NCBI GenBank assembly: GCA_905480605.1
Contig: CAJQRD010000075.1
Coordinates: forward strand, 1-38,540
Direction: 5' to 3'
Origin: an uncultured Saprospiraceae bacterium
GTDB lineage: Bacteria; Bacteroidota; Bacteroidia; Chitinophagales; Saprospiraceae
Length of the DNA stretch: 38,540 bases
A model generated the notes under the pieces. That model made no database searches and was not told the DNA's origin. It saw nothing but the letters and a program-made list of their open reading frames with translations. Below, in pieces: positions 1 to 8,403 of this stretch. Positions within the stretch are counted from its first letter, which is position 1; the number at the start of each line of letters is the position of its first letter. A program made the translations under genes and the position numbers.

Positions 1-2
1 AA

Positions 3-530
3 TTCGTTTCTACAGGTGAACAAATGGATGCTTTGGATGTCTTTCACCCTGACCGTATGGCTCAGAGGATTTTAGGTATGGGTGATATTGTTTCTTTCGT
101 TGAAAAAGCTCAAGATCAATTTGATGAAAAAGAAGCCAAGCGTTTAGAAAAGAAAATCAAGAAAAATAAATTTGATTTTAATGACTTCTTAGGTCAGCTG
201 AATCAAATTCGAAAAATGGGTGATATCAAATCATTGTTAGGTATGATTCCAGGTATGAGTAAACTTAAAAATATTGATATTGACGATAATGCATTTTCTA
301 AGGTTGAAGCTATAATATTGTCAATGACCCCTAACGAAAGATCAAATCCTGAGTTGTTGAATATGAGCCGAAAGAAGCGTATAGCAAAGGGGGCAGGCAA
401 AAATATTCATGAAATTAATATGTTTATAAAGCAGTTTGATCAAATGAGAAAAATGATGCATATGATGTCGAAGGGCAACGGTATGCAACAATTAATGGGG
501 GGAATGAAAAATATCAAGGGATTTAATTGA
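3..530 (+). CDS. ffh: Signal recognition particle protein Ffh, C-terminal part (5' truncated by window edge)
   Basis: This is the 3' end of the SRP GTPase, which binds 4.5S RNA and the signal sequences of nascent membrane proteins and hands ribosomes to FtsY. The frame is open to the window edge: codons before the first ATG (position 24) read FVSTGEQ, directly continuous with MDALDVFHPDRMAQRILGMG, matching the end of the G domain of Ffh (GTGEKxDxLxxFHPDR). The ATG at 24 is therefore internal, not the start. The rest is the methionine-rich M domain: a hydrophobic finger region (LLGMIPGMSKL), the RNA-binding RKKRIAKGAG segment and a Met-rich tail (MRKMMHMMSKGNGMQQLMGGM). The N and G domains lie outside the window. 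The next gene starts 34 nt downstream on the same strand. Confidence 0.96.
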   Translation, partial: FVSTGEQMDALDVFHPDRMAQRILGMGDIVSFVEKAQDQFDEKEAKRLEKKIKKNKFDFNDFLGQLNQIRKMGDIKSLLGMIPGMSKLKNIDIDDNAFSKVEAIILSMTPNERSNPELLNMSRKKRIAKGAGKNIHEINMFIKQFDQMRKMMHMMSKGNGMQQLMGGMKNIKGFN

Positions 531-564
531 TTTTTTACTATTTTAGCGAACAAAACAAATACAA

Positions 565-3500
565 ATGAAAAAAATACTTACATTATCTTTCGCCTTGTTA
601 TCGTTAAATTTATTTTCTCAGCTTGGTGATGGTACAATTTCTCCTGACTTCTCATTAGAAGATTTGGGAGGTGATAATCATCAATTATATGATTATTTAG
701 ATGACGGTTACTCCGCAATTTTAGACTTTTCAGCAACGTGGTGCGGACCATGTTGGAATTATCATCAAACAGGTATACTTGAAGACGTATGGTCAGATTA
801 CGGACCTGATGGTGCCGATAAAGTAATGGTCTTTATGATCGAAGCAGATCCAGCTACTTCTTATGATTGCATTTATGGTCCTGCTGGTTGTACTGGAGGG
901 TCAATAGGAGATTGGACAGCAGGTGTAGATTATCCAATTTTAAACCCTGATGCTGCTGGTGCAGCTCAAGTCAATTCCGATTTTGCAATTAACTATTTCC
1001 CTACACTATATGGTGTGGCTCCCAACGGTGAGATTTACGAATTAGGTCAAACCAGTGCAGCAGATTGGATCAGTTGGACTGCTTATTCTTTCCAAATGCA
1101 TAACACAACATGGGAAGTAAATGATGAAGATTGTACTACTTCATTTATTGATCTTCAGGTTGAAGGTGGTGAAGGAACAGTTGTTTATGAATGGTCTAAT
1201 GGTTCAACCAACCAAGATTTGTATAATATTGCTCCAGGCTCTTATACTGTTACGATGACTGATGACAACGACTATGAAGTTGTAAAAGGTCCTATTGAGG
1301 TGGAATTCAACAATGGGTCAGATATAGAGACTCTTGACTTAGCGAATATCTCTTGTAATGGAGGAAGTGATGGTTATATTGAAGTTAGTGCTTCTGGTGG
1401 ATCGGGCAGCTTTGAATTTGAATGGTCTACCGGATCTGAGGAACCTGTTTTAATGGGTGTTCCTGCTGGCGACTATGAGTTGGTTGTCACAGACTTAGGA
1501 ACTGGTTGCGAATTTGAATTTGAATTCGAATTAGAAGAACCAGAAGAGCTCGAGTTTGAATACGAAGTTGAAAACCCTGATTGTGGTGATCAAGCTTTAG
1601 GTTCTGTGGAATTTGAAGTTGATGGTGGAGTTTATCCTTATACATATGTATTCGATAATTTTCAAACACAACAAGAATATATAACTCTTGAACCAGGAGA
1701 TTATCAACCCACTATTACTGATGCCAATGGCTGTGAAGTATATGTTCTTGAATTTGAAATAGTTCCAACGGATGCGCCAGTTGCAATGTCTCAAGCTATT
1801 GGATCATTTAGCTGTGTTCAAGATACCGTATATATTAACTCTGAAAATTCTTCATCTGGACCTAATTTCGATTATTTCTGGTATGATGCAAGTAACACTT
1901 TGGTAGGAACAACAGCACAAGTGCAAGTTGATTCTGCTGGTATGTACACGTTAGAAGTACATGATAATACTTCTGATTGTTCAACTTTATCTTCTGTAAT
2001 GGTAACTGAAGATTATAACGTGCCTGTTGTAATGGTTTCTTCTATGGGAGATATTGATTGTAACAACAGTACAACTATATTAACGTCTGCTGGTTCTACA
2101 TCTGATTCTTCTAGTGTATATACTTGGTCTACTTTAGATGGTAATATCTTAACGGCTCCAAATGAACCAACTATTGATGTCGGTTCTGCAGGAAATTATA
2201 TGTTGACAATAGATAATATTTTCAGTGGTTGTTCTCAATCTGCAATGCTAACTGTTGAAGAATCTGAAATTCCAGAATTAACATTATCAGGAGACAATGA
2301 ATTTTGTAGCGGGTCTACAACTACTTTATGTGTTACTGAAAACGGAGGTGAAACTCCTAGTTGGTATAGCGACGGAAATATGATAAGTAACAACTTCTGT
2401 ATTGAAGTTGAAAATGCATCAGAAATTGAGGTATTCTTAACCAATGATGCCACTGGTTGTCAATCTCAAGAAGTCATTGAGACGTTATTGTTGGATACGC
2501 CAGAAATTGCTCTTACTGGTGATCTTGGGATATGTGAAGGTACATCTACAATGTTGTGTTTAGATAATCCTGATAATCACGCTATAAATTGGACAGTTGA
2601 TGGAGTAGAAGTAAGTTCATCAAATTGTATTGATATCAATTCTACTTCCGAGATACAAGTAATGATAACAAATGCTTCATCAGGTTGTCAATCAAATGGA
2701 ATGTTTGCCTCTGCAGTTTATGTACTTCCAATGCTAAGTATCGACGTGCCAAATTTATTGGATTGTAATAACAGTACCAGTACTTTAAACTTAACAACAG
2801 ATGCAACATCTATTGTTTGGTATAATTCGCAAAATGTGGAGATAGGTACAACATCAAATATTTCAGTAAGTGAAGCTGGAGAATATATGGCAATAGTTAC
2901 AAATGAATTTGGTTGTACAAATATTCAATCAGTAACTGTTGATGCCGATTTAGACGAATTACCAGTTGCTAACTACCAATATATGGCGGCAGATTATTCT
3001 TTCACTTTTGAAGATTTGTCAGAGGGTGAAGTAACTGATAGACTTTGGGATTTTGGAGATGGTAACACATCTGTTGAAACAAGTCCTGCACACACTTACG
3101 CTGCTCCAGGGTATTACAAGGTTAGCCTTGTAACTAGTAATAGTTGTGGTACATCAACAATAGAGCAAGAAGTCTTGGCTATTACTGATTTGCAATTAAC
3201 GACTGCAACAACGGACATTACTTGTTTTGGTGATTCTAATGCAAGTATTCAGTTGGGATTAGGTGGTGGATTACCAGGATACACCTATGAGTGGACCACT
3301 CCAGAAGGTAATGTATTAACAGATGCCAATATATCTGATCTCAGTGCAGGTACTTATAGTTTGGTTGTTACTGATGCAGCAGGTCAAACAATTGATGACG
3401 AAATTATTATTGAAGAACCAGAAGAATTGCAAGTAGAAGGAACAGTAGTAAATAGTGTTTCTACGGCTTCAGAAGGTAGTGTTGAATTGAACATTACAGG

Positions 3501-3915
3501 AGGAGTTGGACCATATGAAGTTCTATGGAGCAATGGTGATACAGGAATGACTTTAAGCGGTGTGCCTCAAGGCGATTATACTGCAATGATCACAGATAGT
3601 AAAGGTTGTATGACAGAAGGTTTATATACTGTAACTGGTACAACAAATGTAAATGAGTTGGAATTTATTGAATCTTTTATAGTTTCACCAAATCCAGCAG
3701 TTACTTTCCTTAATTTAAATGTTGAGCTTAATCAAGCACAACCTTTGCAATTAAGTTTGATTTCTCTTGACGGAAAAATAATTCGAAGATCAAAAGCCAA
3801 TACTAAAGTGGTTAATCAGCGTATTGATTTGTCAGATATTCCTAATGGAATATATTTAGTTGAATTAAAATCTGAGAATAAAGTTAATATCAAAAAAGTG
3901 ATTGTTGCTAAATAG
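565..3915 (+). CDS. Secreted thioredoxin-like / SprB-repeat / PKD protein with T9SS sorting domain
   Basis: A 1116-residue multidomain secreted protein. Residues 1-19 form a Sec signal peptide (MKKILTLSFALLSLNLFSQ). Residues 20-180 look like a thioredoxin/AhpC-TSA fold with the redox motif ATWCGPCW (Cys60, Cys63). Next come SprB-like repeats (pattern: SCNGGSDG, aromatic-EWSTG, AGDYxLVVTD, GC), an acidic EFEFEFELEEPEELEF linker, several Cys-containing Ig-like segments (about 400-800), a PKD domain (LWDFGDGNTS, HTYAAPGYYKVSL), two more SprB repeats, and a C-terminal type A sorting domain (SPNPAVTFLNL to the end, finishing KKVIVAK). T9SS substrates are exported to the cell surface and the tail is usually removed. 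I infer a surface or released adhesin-like protein with possible disulfide chemistry. It lies 34 nt after ffh and is followed by a clear terminator. An A-rich leader (caaaacaaatacaa) precedes the ATG. Confidence 0.88.
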   Translation: MKKILTLSFALLSLNLFSQLGDGTISPDFSLEDLGGDNHQLYDYLDDGYSAILDFSATWCGPCWNYHQTGILEDVWSDYGPDGADKVMVFMIEADPATSYDCIYGPAGCTGGSIGDWTAGVDYPILNPDAAGAAQVNSDFAINYFPTLYGVAPNGEIYELGQTSAADWISWTAYSFQMHNTTWEVNDEDCTTSFIDLQVEGGEGTVVYEWSNGSTNQDLYNIAPGSYTVTMTDDNDYEVVKGPIEVEFNNGSDIETLDLANISCNGGSDGYIEVSASGGSGSFEFEWSTGSEEPVLMGVPAGDYELVVTDLGTGCEFEFEFELEEPEELEFEYEVENPDCGDQALGSVEFEVDGGVYPYTYVFDNFQTQQEYITLEPGDYQPTITDANGCEVYVLEFEIVPTDAPVAMSQAIGSFSCVQDTVYINSENSSSGPNFDYFWYDASNTLVGTTAQVQVDSAGMYTLEVHDNTSDCSTLSSVMVTEDYNVPVVMVSSMGDIDCNNSTTILTSAGSTSDSSSVYTWSTLDGNILTAPNEPTIDVGSAGNYMLTIDNIFSGCSQSAMLTVEESEIPELTLSGDNEFCSGSTTTLCVTENGGETPSWYSDGNMISNNFCIEVENASEIEVFLTNDATGCQSQEVIETLLLDTPEIALTGDLGICEGTSTMLCLDNPDNHAINWTVDGVEVSSSNCIDINSTSEIQVMITNASSGCQSNGMFASAVYVLPMLSIDVPNLLDCNNSTSTLNLTTDATSIVWYNSQNVEIGTTSNISVSEAGEYMAIVTNEFGCTNIQSVTVDADLDELPVANYQYMAADYSFTFEDLSEGEVTDRLWDFGDGNTSVETSPAHTYAAPGYYKVSLVTSNSCGTSTIEQEVLAITDLQLTTATTDITCFGDSNASIQLGLGGGLPGYTYEWTTPEGNVLTDANISDLSAGTYSLVVTDAAGQTIDDEIIIEEPEELQVEGTVVNSVSTASEGSVELNITGGVGPYEVLWSNGDTGMTLSGVPQGDYTAMITDSKGCMTEGLYTVTGTTNVNELEFIESFIVSPNPAVTFLNLNVELNQAQPLQLSLISLDGKIIRRSKANTKVVNQRIDLSDIPNGIYLVELKSENKVNIKKVIVAK

Positions 3916-3940
3916 CAATCTCATTAAATAATAGAAAAGA

Positions 3941-3970
3941 AAAGCGGTAAATTTATTTACCGCTTTTTTT
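3941..3970 (+). terminator. Rho-independent terminator after the thioredoxin/SprB gene
   Basis: A perfect 11-bp stem, AAAGCGGTAAA (3941-3951) pairing with TTTACCGCTTT (3956-3966), has a 4-nt loop and is followed by a T run to 3970. It lies 26 nt after the stop codon. The opposite strand also gives a T-rich 3' flank, so it may also end the mutS/GNAT transcript arriving from the right. Confidence 0.9.
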
Positions 3971-4076
3971 ATTTCTATTTTTTACAATGACCTTAATCAC
4001 TCGTCCAATTTAATTAAGTAAAATCAAACATTAGTATCATTTACCTACATTATAAATTTCGGTAAACAAGGTTAAA

Positions 4077-4529
4077 TCAATGTAAAGTTTTCCCAAAACA
4101 AACACTATTCTCGACACCTAGATATTGTTCATAATTATCGATCACTTCATATTCATTTTTCTTATACAAAGCAATCGCACTATGTTGTCGGCTTCCGGTT
4201 TCTAAAATACATTTATGATAACCAAGTTCCTCTGCCCATAACTCGAGTTGGCCAAGAATTTCTGTAGCTATACCTTGTCCTCTGAATTGATCTAAAACAT
4301 ACATACGTTTAACCTCGGCGGTATTGATATCATGATGTTTTATTGCACCGCAACCAATTAGTATTTCTTCCTTATAGACGACGAGGACATGTTTGATTTT
4401 TTCAATACCATTAAATTGGTTGTAAAATTCATGCTCATCTCCATCTGTGATTTTTAAGTTTTGATCCAGAAGTTTTACCAAAGTTTTAAAGTCTCGATTT
4501 GAATTGTCGGTTCTGATAAATGTTAACAT
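4077..4529 (-). CDS. GNAT family N-acetyltransferase
   Basis: A 150-residue protein with the GCN5-related acetyltransferase fold. The acetyl-CoA pyrophosphate-binding motif A is visible as VLDQFRGQGIATEILGQLE (about residues 77-95, the Q/RxxGxG/A signature). It is preceded by a beta strand ending KRMY and followed by LETGSRQHSAIALYKKNEY, the usual motif B region. The substrate (small molecule or protein N-terminus) cannot be read from the sequence. The gene starts 3 nt after the mutS stop codon on the same strand, so the two are almost certainly co-transcribed; a functional link to mismatch repair is not implied by that alone. Confidence 0.88.
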   Translation of the reverse strand: MLTFIRTDNSNRDFKTLVKLLDQNLKITDGDEHEFYNQFNGIEKIKHVLVVYKEEILIGCGAIKHHDINTAEVKRMYVLDQFRGQGIATEILGQLELWAEELGYHKCILETGSRQHSAIALYKKNEYEVIDNYEQYLGVENSVCFGKTLH

Positions 4530-4532
4530 TCT

Positions 4533-7118
4533 CTAATCATTCATCTTATCAATAATTTCATTGAGCTTTAACATGCACTCTATGGGAGTCATAGATTGTA
4601 CATCTACCTCTTTGATAATATCCGCTATTATTTGATACTTAATCGAACCTTCGTCGAATAAATTCATTTGTAAGCTAGCTCGTGTTTGATTCGAAGAAAG
4701 TGCATCAGATATTTCTTTCTTTTTATTTACAGACTTCGCTTCTAAATCTACCAAAAGCTGCGAGGCTCTGGCAACTATCGTCGAGGGCATCCCCGCAAGT
4801 TGGGCTACATGAATACCAAAACTCGCCTTTGAGGCACCTCTAATAAGTTTTCTTAAGAAAATAACCTTGTCTTGAATTTCTTTTGTAGCCACATTAAAGT
4901 TTTTAATACGCTCAAATGATTCTTCTAGTTTATTCAATTCATGGTAGTGTGTTGCAAATAATGTCTTAGGCTGAAATTGACTGTTGTCATGTAAAAATTC
5001 AGCAATTGCCCAAGCAATAGAAATTCCATCATAAGTGCTTGTACCTCTCCCAATTTCATCCAAAATAATCAAGCTTCGCTGGGACAGATTATTGAGGATA
5101 CTTGCAGTCTCATTCATTTCAACCATAAAGGTAGATTCGCCACTAGAGATATTATCTGATGCACCTACACGTGTGAAAATCTTATCTATCACACCAATAT
5201 GCGCTGTTTTCGCGGGGACATAGGATCCCATATGTGCCATTAAGCTTATTAATGCAGATTGCCTAAGTACGGCTGATTTACCTGACATGTTTGGACCGGT
5301 AATCATTATTATCTGCTGTGTGTCCAAATCCAAGTATACATCATTGGGTACATATGGATCATTAATGTTGAGTTGTGTTTCAATTACAGGATGTCGACCT
5401 TCTTTGATATCCAGGATATAGCTATCATCAACTGTAGGTTTTGTGTATTCATTGTTGATTGCCAGTTCTGCGAATGAACAATAACAATCCAATTCTGCCA
5501 GTAGGTTAGCATTTATCAGTAAAGTCCTAACGTAGTTGTCTGCAATATCTACGATTTCAATAAATAACTTTTCTTCTAGCTCTGCAATTTTTTCTTGTGC
5601 TTGTAGAACTTTGGTTTCTATTTCTTTTAGTTCTGCGTTAATATATCTTTCTGCTCCTTTTAATGTTTGCTTTCGTACCCAATCATCTGGAATTAAGCCT
5701 CTGTCTTTGAATCGATTTGTGACTTCGAAGTAATAACCAAATACATTGTTGAAACCTACTTTTAAAGATGTTATACCAGTCGCCTCAGCATTTTTAATTT
5801 GAAGATTTAATATAATGTCTTTTGCATTTTTTGAAATAGAACGCCATTCATCTAGGTCTGCATTCCATCCTTCCTTTATGACATCACCTTTGTTTAATGA
5901 GAAAGGTGCATTTTCATGGATTGTATCAAATATTCTTTTATCTAAAACTTCACATGTATTTAACTTACTTGTTATATCTAAGAATGGTCCTAGCTCTTGT
6001 TTGTCAAAAAGATTTTTTAGTTCATCTAACTTTGATAGGGTAGACCTAATTGCAAGTAGTTCTTTTGGGTTTATTTTTCCCAAAGGAATTTTAGATGTTA
6101 ATCTTTCAAGATCACCAATAGTTTTTAAAATATCAATGGCTTGATCTTTAATTGATTCATTTTTTACTAAGGCTTCAACTCGATTTAATCTGTTGTGAAT
6201 CTCCTCAGTTACCTTCAAGGGTAGTACAACCCATTTACTCATCATCCGAGCGCCCATGGGTGTTTTTGTCTTATCCATGATATCAAGCAAACTGACACCT
6301 GATAAATGATTACTTCTAACCAATTCTAAATTGCGTATTGTAAATCTATCGAGCCACATATATTTATCAGATTCAACTCTGACTACCTTGTGAATATGCG
6401 ATACTTTCTTCTGTTGGATTGTGGTTAAGTAATGCAAAATTGTTCCAGCAGCTACTTGACTCAATTCTTTACCTTCCAGGCCGTATCCTTTTAAAGAATG
6501 CACTTTAAAATGCTTAAGTAATAAGTCTCGATTATAATCAAATTCAAAAAACCATTCATCCAAGGCATGGGTATAAATTTCTGAAGGAACAATATCTTCG
6601 AAATCATTTTTTTGACTCTTAGAGTATATCACTTCATTGGGCGAAAAACTCTGAATTAGTTTGCCAATTGATTGTATGCCTCCTTCATGAACCAAGAATT
6701 CTCCTGTCGAAATATCTAAAAATGCAATACCATATTGATTCTTATGTTTGACAATAGATGCTAAGAAATTGTTTTGCCCAGATTCCAACAGGTTTTCATT
6801 TGTTGTAACACCTGGAGTTACAACTTCTGTTACATCCCTACGGACTATTTTCTTTTCTTTAGACGGCTTTTCCATTTGCTCACAAATGGCCACTCTGTAA
6901 CCTGCTTTTACAAGTTTAGGAAGATATACATTAACTGAATGATAAGGAAAACCAGCCAATTCAACATCAGATCCACCATTATTCCTGCTCGTCAGTACAA
7001 TTCCAAGAATTTGCGATGTTTTTATGGCATCTTCTCCAAATGTTTCATAAAAGTCACCTACTCTGAAAAGAAGTATTGCATCAGGGTGCTTTTGCTTAAT
7101 TTCGAAGTATTGCTTCAT
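4533..7118 (-). CDS. mutS: DNA mismatch repair protein MutS
   Basis: MutS recognises mismatches and small loops as a dimer and recruits MutL using ATP. The mismatch-probing Phe-x-Glu motif is present at residues 23-25 (GDFYETF). Connector, lever and clamp regions follow, and the C-terminal ATPase has Walker A GPNMSGKSAVLRQ (near residue 610), the DEIGRGTSTYDGISIAWA segment and the FATHYHEL switch. From this ATG the protein is 861 residues, near the usual length. The start is uncertain: the frame stays open for 23 codons upstream to a TGA at 7188-7190, and those codons encode a Lys-rich stretch ending TKKVTPL, which resembles the N-terminus of relatives (KKxTPLMKQY). No ATG, GTG or TTG lies in that extension; the only near-start codon is an ATC at 7182-7184. 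The ATG at 7118 is used here because it is the first usable start. Confidence 0.96.
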   Translation of the reverse strand: MKQYFEIKQKHPDAILLFRVGDFYETFGEDAIKTSQILGIVLTSRNNGGSDVELAGFPYHSVNVYLPKLVKAGYRVAICEQMEKPSKEKKIVRRDVTEVVTPGVTTNENLLESGQNNFLASIVKHKNQYGIAFLDISTGEFLVHEGGIQSIGKLIQSFSPNEVIYSKSQKNDFEDIVPSEIYTHALDEWFFEFDYNRDLLLKHFKVHSLKGYGLEGKELSQVAAGTILHYLTTIQQKKVSHIHKVVRVESDKYMWLDRFTIRNLELVRSNHLSGVSLLDIMDKTKTPMGARMMSKWVVLPLKVTEEIHNRLNRVEALVKNESIKDQAIDILKTIGDLERLTSKIPLGKINPKELLAIRSTLSKLDELKNLFDKQELGPFLDITSKLNTCEVLDKRIFDTIHENAPFSLNKGDVIKEGWNADLDEWRSISKNAKDIILNLQIKNAEATGITSLKVGFNNVFGYYFEVTNRFKDRGLIPDDWVRKQTLKGAERYINAELKEIETKVLQAQEKIAELEEKLFIEIVDIADNYVRTLLINANLLAELDCYCSFAELAINNEYTKPTVDDSYILDIKEGRHPVIETQLNINDPYVPNDVYLDLDTQQIIMITGPNMSGKSAVLRQSALISLMAHMGSYVPAKTAHIGVIDKIFTRVGASDNISSGESTFMVEMNETASILNNLSQRSLIILDEIGRGTSTYDGISIAWAIAEFLHDNSQFQPKTLFATHYHELNKLEESFERIKNFNVATKEIQDKVIFLRKLIRGASKASFGIHVAQLAGMPSTIVARASQLLVDLEAKSVNKKKEISDALSSNQTRASLQMNLFDEGSIKYQIIADIIKEVDVQSMTPIECMLKLNEIIDKMND

Positions 7119-7414
7119 TAATGGCGTAACCTTCTTTGTTGGGCTTGCCTTTTTCTTCTTTTTTGCGTCTTTAGATGGGCTGATAGTTCAACTGTTTTAT
7201 TACTCAAAAATAAACCACGAATCTACTCATTTTATTTTGAGTACTATTCAAATTTAGCTCTTAACATTTAATAGACAGCTCATTATATATAGATAGATTT
7301 AGTTTTATTCTAGGAAAGTTGGCAGTTAGTTTTAGTATTTAAGCTTAGAGGTATAGATTTTATTCAATCATTTATATCATAGAGTTATTGAATTGATTGT
7401 TTTCATTAAAATAC
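7119..7414. other. Intergenic region between divergent mutS and rpsP
   Basis: About 400 bases separate mutS and rpsP. Positions 7119-7187 are a start-less in-frame extension of mutS (see that entry). On the minus strand, two sequences match the Bacteroidota -7 box TAnnTTTG: TAAATTTG (7249-7256) and TATTTTTG (7205-7212). Neither has an obvious TTG about 20 bases upstream, so they are weak mutS promoter candidates. No tRNA, small RNA fold or repeat was seen in 7260-7414. The rpsP promoter and leader hairpin are listed separately. Confidence 0.45.
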
Positions 7415-7446
7415 TTGCTCTTATGAAAAAGTTTATCATATATTTG
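7415..7446 (+). promoter_or_regulatory. Bacteroidota-type promoter for rpsP
   Basis: A TTG at 7415-7417 is followed 21 bases later by TATATTTG at 7439-7446. This matches the -33/-7 promoter of Bacteroidota (TTG, 17-23 bases, TAnnTTTG). Transcription would begin near 7453, just before the leader hairpin, leaving a 5' leader of about 65 nt for rpsP. Confidence 0.65.
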
Positions 7447-7457
7447 CGCCGTTAAAA

Positions 7458-7486
7458 CCTGACGCTCGATAAGCGAGTTAATCAGG
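7458..7486 (+). promoter_or_regulatory. Leader hairpin upstream of rpsP
   Basis: CCTGA (7458-7462) pairs with TCAGG (7482-7486). An inner CGCT/AGCG helix (7463-7466 with 7472-7475) leaves a one-sided bulge (7476-7481). The structure sits a few bases after the predicted transcription start and 31 nt before the rpsP start codon. No T run follows, so it is not a terminator. It could be an mRNA stabiliser or an autoregulatory site for a ribosomal protein; that role is inference. Confidence 0.45.
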
Positions 7487-7517
7487 GATGGCTTAAACAT
7501 AAAAAATATTAACAAAG

Positions 7518-8138
7518 ATGCCAGTAAAAATTAGACTTGCAAGAAGAGGTCGTAAGAAAAGACCTTTCTATCACATTGTAATTGCAGATGCAAGAGCACC
7601 AAGAGACGGTAAATTTATTGAACACATAGGAAGCTACAATCCTATGACCGTGCCAGCAACAGTAGAATTAGACAGAGATCGAGCTTACGAATGGCTATCA
7701 AAAGGTGCACAACCTACAGATACTGCTAGGGCTTTATTGAAATTTAAAGGTGTTTACTATAAGAAACACTTGATGAGAGGAGTTGCCAAAGGCGCAATGA
7801 CTGAAGAAAAAGCATTAGAATTGTACAATGCATGGATTGATACTAAAGAAGCTCAAGTTGCTGTTAGAGTAGAAGAAACAAGGAAGAAAAAAGAAGATTT
7901 CTGGAAAATGCTTTCTGGTGAAATAAAGCCAATGAAAAAAGCTGTGGATAAAGAAGCAGGTGATGAATTTAGAGCAACTGAAGAAGCATCTGCAGAACCA
8001 AAAATTGAGGCAATTCCAGAACTGGCCCCTAAAGAAGTACCGGTTGTAGAAGAAACTCCTCAACCAACTGAAGAGGAAACTCCGACTCCAGTTGTTGAAG
8101 CTGAAAAGCCAGCTGATGAGGATCCAGAAAAAAAATAA
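7518..8138 (+). CDS. rpsP: 30S ribosomal protein S16 with long acidic C-terminal tail
   Basis: S16 is a small-subunit assembly protein. The family signature is clear at the N-terminus: [40 protein letters not shown] and a [10 protein letters not shown] segment. The usual S16 is about 80-90 residues, but this one has 206. The extra part begins with a Lys/Glu-rich helical region and ends in a disordered Glu/Pro-rich tail (from about residue 145, finishing EDPEKK). Extended S16 proteins are common in Bacteroidota, so the tail is not a fusion artefact. The gene has its own promoter, a leader hairpin and a downstream terminator, so it appears monocistronic here. In many bacteria rimM or trmD follow; here they do not. 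Confidence 0.97.
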   Translation: MPVKIRLARRGRKKRPFYHIVIADARAPRDGKFIEHIGSYNPMTVPATVELDRDRAYEWLSKGAQPTDTARALLKFKGVYYKKHLMRGVAKGAMTEEKALELYNAWIDTKEAQVAVRVEETRKKKEDFWKMLSGEIKPMKKAVDKEAGDEFRATEEASAEPKIEAIPELAPKEVPVVEETPQPTEEETPTPVVEAEKPADEDPEKK

Positions 8139-8336
8139 GGTATTGGATCCTGTCATTGCAAAATTATTATGTAGTGGCAATTTAAATACTATAAAAATTA
8201 GCTGTTAATTATTTCTGATAGTGTAATAGCAATTTTGGATCCTTCAGTTTGATGGAGACAAATAAGTTAGCTAATATTAAAATAGATTAGTTATATTAGC
8301 ATTAAATAAGCTAAAAATTAACAAGTACGGATATAA
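8139..8336. other. Intergenic stretch after rpsP with an AT hairpin
   Basis: About 200 bases between the rpsP stop and its probable terminator, with no convincing ORF. The hexamer context TTGGATCC occurs twice (near 8145 and 8236). GCTAATAT (8270-8277) and ATATTAGC (8293-8300) form an 8-bp hairpin without a T run. This is an unusually long 3' untranslated stretch before termination; a small RNA is possible but unsupported. Confidence 0.35.
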
Positions 8337-8370
8337 AAAACCTAGTAAAACTGATGTTTTACTAGGTTTT
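8337..8370 (+). terminator. Strong Rho-independent terminator downstream of rpsP
   Basis: A perfect 15-bp stem (8337-8351 with 8356-8370) encloses the loop TGAT. The core is CCTAGTAAAAC/GTTTTACTAGG, flanked by AAAA and TTTT. The arrangement is symmetrical and may act on both strands. It lies 33 nt before the next gene, which must have a separate promoter or rely on read-through. Confidence 0.88.
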
Positions 8371-8403
8371 CATTTATAGGTCGTATACATTTTAACATAA
8401 ATT

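Noticed and set aside
24-26. Start of a short protein at the ATG at 24
   Set aside because: The frame is open to the window edge and the preceding codons continue the Ffh G domain.
7258-7414. A tRNA or small RNA in the mutS-rpsP gap
   Set aside because: No cloverleaf, T-loop or CCA-like end was seen; only weak AT-rich pairing is present.
8270-8300. Second terminator after rpsP
   Set aside because: The 8-bp stem has no following T run; the strong terminator is at 8337-8370.
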